DNA of 7,978 nt from assembly GCA_030539985.1 (NCBI GenBank), contig JAUNXD010000008.1, positions 4,943 to 12,920 of the forward strand, in the 5' to 3' direction. This document shows positions 1 to 5,845 of the stretch, piece by piece. A model generated the notes under the pieces. It ran no database searches, was not told the origin of the DNA, and worked only from the letters and a program-made list of their open reading frames with translations. Each line of letters begins with the position of its first letter. Positions within the stretch are counted from its first letter, which is position 1. The translations under genes and the position numbers were made by a program. This DNA comes from Methanobrevibacter sp. GTDB taxonomy: Archaea; Methanobacteriota; Methanobacteria; Methanobacteriales; Methanobacteriaceae.

Positions 1-7
1 ATTAATT

Positions 8-1639
8 ATGAAGGTAAAATATTTGGTTATAGTCAGTCTGATACTGGCTATTTTAACAATAGGTGCTGTCAGCGCATCTGAAGACGTCTCAGATGATTTG
101 GCAGTGGATGAAGGAGCAGACATTGAACAGGCTCCTGTAGATGAAGAAATTGTCGCTTCCGAGGATACTGATGTCATTGCAGATAAAGGTGATGATATTG
201 ACTTTTATATAAATGATGAGGATGTTATTATATGGGGAAGTGATGATGATGAAGATTGGGTAGTAAGTCTCGAAAATAATGGTGAAGAAGATGTTACCGG
301 TAATTTGGACCTTGCTGCTGACGGAAAATCATTTTATAATAAAAACATTGCTATAGGCGCTGGTGATGAATTCAATCTGTGGGCTGATGACTTGCCGGAT
401 TTGCCTGTTGGAACATACCTTTTGACAGTCACATTCACTCCGACCGGTGAAGATGGAGTTTATGCTGAAGAAACAATCGAAGTAGATTCCAATTTAATTG
501 TTTGTGAAGAGTATAAAGGCGAGTTGCATGCTATTGCTTATGATGATGAGGATGAAGAGTATTATGTTGAAGCTTATGGTGATGAGGATGTTAAAATAAG
601 GGTTGACGTGCCTAAATCCGTTACTGGTGTAACTTACACTTTCAATGGAGCTACCAAAAATGTCGCCCTGACCAATGGTGTTGGATTTTTCACACTCCCA
701 TCCACTACTTTGGACTTGAAGTATTATGATGTTGTTGTTAGATCAGCAGACAAAGAGTTCGCATTTACTCTATATGTATTATCTGACGTTTCTTATTTTA
801 ATTGCGTAGCATCAAATCAAGATTATTATTTGGATGTTCTTTTGCCTAAAGTATATTCTGGTACTGCAGAGGTTTATACTTATAATCCTGACACTGATAC
901 TCCCGGAACTTCAGTTATTGCTCGTGGTGCAGTTTCTAACGGTAAAGCTTCTATATTAATGCCAAAATTACAAAGAGGAGAATATTATTACATTGTAAAA
1001 TTCATCTCTACAACAAGACCGTTCAATGACTTTATCAATCCTGTACGTATTGAAGTTATTGACAATAATCCTAATGTTAAAACAACAGTCACTCCACTTG
1101 AAGTAACTGTAGGAACTCCAATCACTGTTAGTGGAAGTTCTAATTCAGCAGAATATTTCTCAGTATTTGTTGATGGAGTTTTCCAAAAAGAATTTGGCCC
1201 TGCAGCTTCATTTAGCCATGTTTTATCCAATTTGGCTGTTGGCCAACACAAAATCAATGTTCTTCATGGTTATGAGGATGGAGGAGATTTAGTTATAGAT
1301 TACAATCAATTGTACTATGTAACAGTAAAAGCAAAACCGGCTCCTGCTCCTGCTAAAGAGGTAGTTTCATTAGCTCTTAAAAAGGTTAAATCAATTAAAA
1401 AATCAGCTAAAAAATTGGTTTTACAGGCTACTTTAAAAGTCAATGGTAAAGCTAAAAGCGGTGCAAAAATTACATTCAAACTCAACAAAAAGACTTTCAC
1501 CGCAAAAACCAACAAGAAAGGTGTTGCAAAAGTTACCATTAAGAAAAAAGTCCTTAAAAAACTTAAAGGTAAAAAAGCTACCATTCAGGCAAGCTACGGT
1601 AAAACCGTTAAAAAAATGACTGTAAAAATTAAAAAATAA
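8..1639 (+). CDS. Secreted adhesin-like protein, Ig-like repeats, Lys-rich C-terminus (gene 1)
   Basis: A 543-residue exported surface protein with a predicted adhesin-like role; the ligand is unknown. Residues 1-23 form a Sec signal peptide (MKVK, then a hydrophobic core, cleavage after VSA). Residues 24 to about 70 are very rich in Asp/Glu. Ig-like beta domains follow at roughly 70-165, 168-258, 259-353 and 354-441, then a short Pro/Ala linker (PAPAPAK, about 444-450). Residues 452-543 form a Lys-rich Big_1-like domain with 32 Lys and no Asp/Glu by my count, containing KTNKKGVAKVTIK. There is no C-terminal membrane helix or sortase motif. I see no N-x-S/T sequon, unlike its neighbours, and two cysteines. 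The ATG at 8 is chosen because it starts a complete signal peptide; the promoter and ribosome site lie off the window. The SNLAVGQHKI segment and the C-terminal domain closely match gene 4. Secretion and family are confident; binding function is inferred. Confidence 0.9.
   Translation: MKVKYLVIVSLILAILTIGAVSASEDVSDDLAVDEGADIEQAPVDEEIVASEDTDVIADKGDDIDFYINDEDVIIWGSDDDEDWVVSLENNGEEDVTGNLDLAADGKSFYNKNIAIGAGDEFNLWADDLPDLPVGTYLLTVTFTPTGEDGVYAEETIEVDSNLIVCEEYKGELHAIAYDDEDEEYYVEAYGDEDVKIRVDVPKSVTGVTYTFNGATKNVALTNGVGFFTLPSTTLDLKYYDVVVRSADKEFAFTLYVLSDVSYFNCVASNQDYYLDVLLPKVYSGTAEVYTYNPDTDTPGTSVIARGAVSNGKASILMPKLQRGEYYYIVKFISTTRPFNDFINPVRIEVIDNNPNVKTTVTPLEVTVGTPITVSGSSNSAEYFSVFVDGVFQKEFGPAASFSHVLSNLAVGQHKINVLHGYEDGGDLVIDYNQLYYVTVKAKPAPAPAKEVVSLALKKVKSIKKSAKKLVLQATLKVNGKAKSGAKITFKLNKKTFTAKTNKKGVAKVTIKKKVLKKLKGKKATIQASYGKTVKKMTVKIKK
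1502..1542 (+). repeat. 41-bp block identical to gene 4 (copy in gene 1)
   Basis: This stretch encodes the core AKTNKKGVAKVTIK of the Lys-rich domain and is base-for-base identical to 7325-7365 in gene 4, third codon positions included. The flanks carry silent and replacement differences. Confidence 0.9.
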
Positions 1640-1672
1640 GGATTAAACATCCTTATTTTCTCTTATTTTTTT
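1633..1672 (+). terminator. Stop-overlapping hairpin plus T-tract after gene 1
   Basis: A perfect 11-bp inverted repeat, AAAATAAGGAT (1633-1643) and ATCCTTATTTT (1649-1659), has a 5-base loop and is followed by a run of seven T at 1666-1672. The TAA stop of gene 1 (1637-1639) lies inside the left arm. Archaeal termination is mainly driven by the U-tract, so the hairpin may instead protect or define the mRNA 3' end. Gene 4 ends in nearly the same structure. Confidence 0.7.
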
Positions 1673-1690
1673 AATATAAAATTATATTAA
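1671..1690. promoter_or_regulatory. AT palindrome overlapping the probable box A of gene 2
   Basis: TTAATATAA (1671-1679) and TTATATTAA (1682-1690) form a perfect 9-bp inverted repeat with a 2-base spacer. The right arm is centred about 29 bases before the gene 2 ATG, where a box A would sit for a leaderless or nearly leaderless transcript. No GGTGAT-type ribosome site precedes this ATG, which agrees with that reading. The palindrome could be an operator, but an all-AT palindrome can arise by chance in such AT-rich DNA. Confidence 0.4.
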
Positions 1691-1714
1691 CTTATTTTTC
1701 CCATATATTTAAAC

Positions 1715-3895
1715 ATGAATATTAAACCATTCATTATCTTATGCTTTTCAGTAGTATTCTTTCTTTCAATAACTTCCATTAGCGCATCGGATAACATAAC
1801 TGATGATATCAATGTCACTTTCGATGAGCAGATGTGGGCTGAAAACTTAAGCGATATCAGTGTCGATTTGCCCGAAGAGGCCGAGGGAGACTTCTGCGTT
1901 AAGGTAAATGACGAGGTAATCTACAACCAAACCATTACAAACAAGTCCTTTAAGGTTCCGGTAACGCTTCCGAAGGAAAAGTTAATATATGTTGCAAATG
2001 TCTGGCCTCCATTGGACTGTAAAAACTACAAGGTCTCAGCATTCTACAACAATATCGATTTAAACATCAGCAAGACATTAAAGGTAATGACATATCATCC
2101 CGATTACAGTTTTCTGCATTTTCCTGAAGAGGTTCTTCAATATGACTCGCTGCATTCCCTTAAATATTCTCTGATGCTTCCAAGATCATCCAACGGTTTT
2201 GCCGAAATCTATGTTGATGACAGATTCATAACCAGAACAAGGGCCAGCGGACCGTTTCTTGATTTTGACGGTTCGGTAATTGCAAATCTTGCTCTGGGAA
2301 ACCACACTTTCAGGATAATCTATGAAAACGACACATATTACAATCCAATAAATAAAACATTCGATTTTGAAGTTGTAAATGCCTTGATAACCATTCCAAA
2401 AACAGTAATAATCAACCATGACGACTGCATCGGCGTTGACGTCAAGACAGACTCTTCAGTTGAAGTGTATCTTGATTCAGTGCTTATCTGCAGGGATCGC
2501 ACCCAAAGTGGAATGTTCGTTCTCTCCCTTGAAAAATATTTAAAAAAGAATTCCCGTGAGGTCAGGGTAGTCGTTTCAAATAAGGACTTCACACGAGAAA
2601 AGACTGTTCTAATCAATGTGACGTACGATTTGGAGATTTATTCATCAAATCATTACATTTACGGTGAGGAAAACGTCATTGAACTCTATCTGCCCGATAC
2701 TCTGAACAATAATCTTCTCACAGTAACAATCAATGGCGTCAGGGTAGGTTTCACACATCCAGAAAACATAATGAACAATATCCTTGAAGTTGACATCACC
2801 AAACTCCGTGCAGGCAACTATACATTGACAGTTTCATATTCCGGTGATGAAAGGTTCGAGGCAAAAACAAACACCTTCAATTTCACAGTCACAAATCAAA
2901 TAATCACTCCTGATGACATAATATTCAAGGACGGATCCACAGTCTATTTAAACCTTCCAGGGGATGCAATGGGCAATCTGAACGTATATCTAAACGGTGC
3001 ACTTTTCAAATCAGTCAAATTAATCAACGGACATGCAGAGGTAAGACTTGACGGTCTTGCTCCTGGAAAATATCTCCTCAATGCCGCATACACAGGTAAC
3101 GACTATTCACTTAACCAAATAACTGAAAACATCTACGTTTCACCTAAAATCACAATCGACTGCTATTTCACTGTCGGTGAGGACAAATCAATCATATTGG
3201 AAGTTCCAACCGACTGCAAGGGAATTATGATTGTCCACATCAACGAAAATCAGTACACTGTTAAAATCAAAAACGGAAAGGCTGTTTACTCACTTAAGAA
3301 TTTGAAAATCGGGGAATACGAAATCAGGGTCGATTTCATAGGCGAGAACGGTTACAACACTTCCGATTATTATGAAATCGAGGTTGCGCCGGCAAAGATA
3401 AGGATTGAGGCTCAAAACGTCAATGTGTTATATAAACATAAGTATAACTATAGGGTTAAGGTTTTTGGAAGGGATGCAAAGCCGCTTAAGAATGTTTTTG
3501 TCAAATTCAAATTCAATAAGAAAACATATAAGGTTAAAACCAACTCCAAGGGTGTTGCAAGATTGAAACTGAAGAACCTGGCACTTAAGAAATACAAAAT
3601 CAAAATACGCTATGGCAAAGTCAAGCTGACCCGTAAGGTTTCAGTTAAGCTCATCGACTTAAAGGACATCAAAATTAAAAAATCAAAGGCGAAACTTGAG
3701 GCCAGATTATACAAGAAACTCAAATCAAAAACAGTAAAGTTTAAAATCAACAAAAAAACATATAAGGTAAAAACCAACTCCAAAGGAGTTGCAAAAATCA
3801 AAATCAAGCTTAAAAATATAAAGGCCGGTGAAAAGATTACCTACCAGGCAACATATCTTAAAAGCACGGTTAAAAAGAAAACATATGCGAAGTGA
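1715..3895 (+). CDS. Large secreted adhesin-like protein with two Lys-rich C-terminal repeats (gene 2)
   Basis: A 726-residue exported protein, the largest in the window. A signal peptide (about 1-24, ending SISA) precedes SDNITDD. Six Ig-like units follow: about 30-120, 145-222, 223-305, 306-395, 396-477 and 478-560. Units 4-6 show the family pattern most clearly, for example NGHAEVRLDGLAPGKY and NGKAVYSLKNLKIGEY. The C-terminus (562-726) carries two Lys-rich copies of K-T-Y-K-V-K-T-N-S-K-G-V-A at 603-615 and 681-693, where its paralogues have one such core. The protein has 13 N-x-S/T sequons and six cysteines after the signal peptide, both far more than its neighbours. It lacks the long acidic N-terminal stretch of genes 1 and 4. 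The start at 1715 has no Shine-Dalgarno, so a leaderless mRNA is likely. It ends without a terminator inside the ribosome site of gene 3, so the two are probably co-transcribed. An adhesive or structural surface role is inferred. Confidence 0.88.
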   Translation: MNIKPFIILCFSVVFFLSITSISASDNITDDINVTFDEQMWAENLSDISVDLPEEAEGDFCVKVNDEVIYNQTITNKSFKVPVTLPKEKLIYVANVWPPLDCKNYKVSAFYNNIDLNISKTLKVMTYHPDYSFLHFPEEVLQYDSLHSLKYSLMLPRSSNGFAEIYVDDRFITRTRASGPFLDFDGSVIANLALGNHTFRIIYENDTYYNPINKTFDFEVVNALITIPKTVIINHDDCIGVDVKTDSSVEVYLDSVLICRDRTQSGMFVLSLEKYLKKNSREVRVVVSNKDFTREKTVLINVTYDLEIYSSNHYIYGEENVIELYLPDTLNNNLLTVTINGVRVGFTHPENIMNNILEVDITKLRAGNYTLTVSYSGDERFEAKTNTFNFTVTNQIITPDDIIFKDGSTVYLNLPGDAMGNLNVYLNGALFKSVKLINGHAEVRLDGLAPGKYLLNAAYTGNDYSLNQITENIYVSPKITIDCYFTVGEDKSIILEVPTDCKGIMIVHINENQYTVKIKNGKAVYSLKNLKIGEYEIRVDFIGENGYNTSDYYEIEVAPAKIRIEAQNVNVLYKHKYNYRVKVFGRDAKPLKNVFVKFKFNKKTYKVKTNSKGVARLKLKNLALKKYKIKIRYGKVKLTRKVSVKLIDLKDIKIKKSKAKLEARLYKKLKSKTVKFKINKKTYKVKTNSKGVAKIKIKLKNIKAGEKITYQATYLKSTVKKKTYAK
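3521..3560 (+). repeat. Internal repeat copy 1 in the gene 2 C-terminus
   Basis: This 40-base block encodes KTYKVKTNSKGVA and recurs at 3755-3794 with only three mismatches, in the same frame and 234 bases (78 codons) downstream. It marks a duplicated Lys-rich domain. Confidence 0.85.
3755..3794 (+). repeat. Internal repeat copy 2 in the gene 2 C-terminus
   Basis: Partner of the block at 3521-3560: 37 of 40 bases are identical, with the same encoded peptide core. The flanking residues of the two Lys-rich domains have diverged more than this core. Confidence 0.85.
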
Positions 3896-3896
3896 T
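3892..3896 (+). promoter_or_regulatory. Ribosome binding site of gene 3, overlapping the gene 2 stop
   Basis: GTGAT lies four bases before the ATG at 3901 and matches the sites before gene 4 (GGTGAT) and gene 5 (GTGAT). The TGA stop of gene 2 (3893-3895) is inside it. The site decides the gene 3 start: the in-frame GTG at 3892 is better read as part of the ribosome site than as the initiator. Confidence 0.75.
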
Positions 3897-3900
3897 ATTC

Positions 3901-5670
3901 ATGAAATTCACAAATGCAATTATAATAAGCGTATTAATCGCAATATTGACGTTAGGTGCAGTTGCAGCAGCAGAAGACAATTCGACTGTTGGGATGTCAT
4001 TGGATGATGATGTATTATCTGATGGAAAGGTAACAATTGACGTTAACGACGGGGATGTCTATGTAATCGGCACAGACGACAATGTCATTGACATAACCTA
4101 TCCTGAGGAATGGGAAGATGATGACAGGGAAGTGGTGGGGACACTTTCAGTCAAGCTCAACAGCCAGTTGGTTGAACTGACTTACGATGACGATGAGGAG
4201 GAATTCCACATCACCAACAATCCTGCCAAATTACCATTCAATTTGACTGAAGAATTGGACATTGACGATCCGGAGCTGATTATCGATAATCTCAAGCCTG
4301 GAACCTATGAAATCGAAATAGAATTCAAATCCACATCCCACAATGTCGAAGCATATAAGAAGGCCACAATATTCATTAACAATGCCGATTCGCTTAGAAT
4401 AACAGTCATAAACGACCCATACATTTACGGAAATCCCAAAAACAGGGTTTACATAACTGCTCCGGCAGCCCTTTTCAACACCCTTGATGTTAAAATCAAC
4501 GGCACAGGATACAAGGTTGTCAAAAATAATGCAAATGAGGGATATGTGAACATTTCAGGGTTGAATGAGGGAACATACAGGATAATTGCAACTGCCGGTG
4601 GACAGACTGTGGCAGATACCATAACCGTTGTAAGTGCAATCGACGCTCCCGAAACAATGCACTATTCGGATAGTGAAAGCATTGATTTGAGGCTTCCAAG
4701 AGATGCAGCAGGAAATCTCCTAATCACCGACGGCAAAAATCATGTTCTTTTTAACCAGACATTGAATGAAGGGGTGGCAAGCTATCCTCTCTCAGGTTTC
4801 AGGGTCGGAGACTACATTTTCCACGCCGAATACACAGGCACCGATTACAATATAGAATCAAAGGATATCAATCTCAAGGTGCTTCCTTTAATCATATATC
4901 CTGCCCGAATGGGCGTTGGGGAAAACAAATTCCTCACATTCGATTTCGGCCAGGGATCAAATGGGGTTATCACCATCGATGCGGATTATGAAAGATATGC
5001 ATCGGTGAATGTTGTCAACGGAAAGGCAAGTGTTTCACTTTCAAGGCTTGAGGATGGAAACATCGATTTGGACATTGAATATTGGGGAGATGACGGATTT
5101 TTCTTTAATGTGCGCTGTGAAATAATTGTTTACGGTGCTATAGAGAGGATATCCGGTGCCGGGGACATTAAAATGACATATGGTGATAACGTGGCATATA
5201 GGGTTGTTGCATATTCCTCCGACGGAAGGTTCGCCGAACAGGGTGAGGATGCTGATGTAAAAATCGGCAAAAATACTTACGACACTGTCGTTGGCCCGAA
5301 AGGAGTCATAACATTCAATATACCATCATCACTTGCTCCGGGCAAGTACAAAATTAAGGTGATATATGGCAGGGCAAGCGTTGAAACCAATCTGGTCATA
5401 AAACACATTCTGAAGCTCAAAAAGGTCAAGGTCAAAAGGTCAGCCAAAAAACTTGTATTAAAAGCAACCCTTAAAAAGGGGATGAAGGGCAAAAAGATAA
5501 TATTCAAGTTCAACGGCAAGAAATTCAAGGCCAAAACCAATAAAAAAGGCGTTGCCAAGGTTACCATCAAGAAAAAGTTTTTGACAAAACTCAAGGTTGG
5601 CAAAAAGGTTAAAATCCAGGCAACTTATCTCAAGGATACTGTCAAAAAATCAGTGAAAGTTAAACGATAA
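3901..5670 (+). CDS. Secreted adhesin-like protein, second gene of the gene 2-3 pair (gene 3)
   Basis: A 589-residue exported protein when started at ATG 3901; a GTG at 3892 would add three residues but coincides with the ribosome site. The signal peptide (MKFTNAIIISVL onward) ends near AVAAA, followed by EDNSTVG. Five Ig-like units follow: an acidic first unit (about 30-160, with DDDEEE and WEDDD clusters), then about 162-245, 246-329, 330-412 and 413-502. The repeat pattern is clear at EGVASYPLSGFRVGDY and NGKASVSLSRLEDG. The Lys-rich C-terminal domain (503-589) contains KTNKKGVAKVTIKKK and ends QATYLKDTVKKSVKVKR. That ending resembles gene 2 (QATYLKSTVKK) more than genes 1 and 4 (QASYGKTVKKMT). 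I count about five N-x-S/T sequons and one mature cysteine. By eye, codon choice has more C/G endings than gene 1. Function beyond a surface adhesin-like protein is unknown. Confidence 0.88.
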   Translation: MKFTNAIIISVLIAILTLGAVAAAEDNSTVGMSLDDDVLSDGKVTIDVNDGDVYVIGTDDNVIDITYPEEWEDDDREVVGTLSVKLNSQLVELTYDDDEEEFHITNNPAKLPFNLTEELDIDDPELIIDNLKPGTYEIEIEFKSTSHNVEAYKKATIFINNADSLRITVINDPYIYGNPKNRVYITAPAALFNTLDVKINGTGYKVVKNNANEGYVNISGLNEGTYRIIATAGGQTVADTITVVSAIDAPETMHYSDSESIDLRLPRDAAGNLLITDGKNHVLFNQTLNEGVASYPLSGFRVGDYIFHAEYTGTDYNIESKDINLKVLPLIIYPARMGVGENKFLTFDFGQGSNGVITIDADYERYASVNVVNGKASVSLSRLEDGNIDLDIEYWGDDGFFFNVRCEIIVYGAIERISGAGDIKMTYGDNVAYRVVAYSSDGRFAEQGEDADVKIGKNTYDTVVGPKGVITFNIPSSLAPGKYKIKVIYGRASVETNLVIKHILKLKKVKVKRSAKKLVLKATLKKGMKGKKIIFKFNGKKFKAKTNKKGVAKVTIKKKFLTKLKVGKKVKIQATYLKDTVKKSVKVKR

Positions 5671-5712
5671 TGATAAATTCTTATTTTTTATCATTATTTG
5701 TCTATTTTTTTT
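5667..5712 (+). terminator. Stop-overlapping hairpin plus T-tract after gene 3
   Basis: ATAATGATAAA (5667-5677) pairs perfectly with TTTATCATTAT (5687-5697) across a 9-base loop, followed by eight T at 5705-5712. The TAA stop (5668-5670) is within the left arm. The stem sequence differs from those after genes 1 and 4, but the arrangement is the same. It probably ends the gene 2-3 transcript. Confidence 0.65.
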
Positions 5713-5734
5713 AAAATTTTTACATTTTTGTCAA

Positions 5735-5746
5735 TTTTATATAAAT
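5735..5746 (+). promoter_or_regulatory. Possible second upstream box A for gene 4
   Basis: TTTTATATAAAT resembles a strong archaeal box A and contains the 10-base palindrome TTTATATAAA (5736-5745). Used as a promoter it would start RNA near 5765 and give gene 4 a leader of roughly 80 bases. The nearer element at 5788-5796 is better supported because gene 5 shares it. The 175-base gap (5671-5845) shows nothing else but AT-rich sequence. Confidence 0.3.
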
Positions 5747-5780
5747 AATTCACCATTTTAACAATTTTTTATCAAAATAT

Positions 5781-5820
5781 TCGAAAGTTATAAATACTTT
5801 ACACTTCTAATATAATATTG
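5781..5820 (+). promoter_or_regulatory. Gene 4 promoter (BRE, box A, initiator region)
   Basis: A BRE-like TCGAAAG (5781-5787) is followed by box A TTATAAATA (5788-5796), then ACTTTACA and AATATAAT (5809-5816), where transcription should begin about 25 bases past box A. The predicted leader is about 27 bases and includes the ribosome site. The same elements at nearly the same spacing precede gene 5. Confidence 0.75.
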
Positions 5821-5834
5821 TACTCAAAATAATT

Positions 5835-5840
5835 GGTGAT
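5835..5840 (+). promoter_or_regulatory. Ribosome binding site of gene 4
   Basis: GGTGAT lies five bases before the ATG at 5846. It is the fullest match in the window to the archaeal anti-Shine-Dalgarno and serves as the reference for judging the gene 3 and gene 5 starts. Confidence 0.8.
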
Positions 5841-5845
5841 TATTT

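Noticed and set aside
541..600. GAT/GAA-rich low-complexity DNA in gene 1 as a possible tandem repeat
   Set aside because: No regular period is kept; it reflects an Asp/Glu-rich protein segment rather than a DNA repeat.
1315..1584. Minus-strand frames of hydrophobic Leu/Phe-rich peptides opposite each Lys-rich domain (also 3610-3807, 5277-5603, 7129-7311)
   Set aside because: They look like membrane proteins only because reversed AAA/AAG codons read as Phe/Leu. Their recurrence follows from homology of the plus-strand domains.
3752..3758. Seven-A run in gene 2 as a possible slip-strand phase switch
   Set aside because: It is short, ordinary for lysine codons in AT-rich DNA, and lies near the end of the gene; no frameshifted copy is visible.
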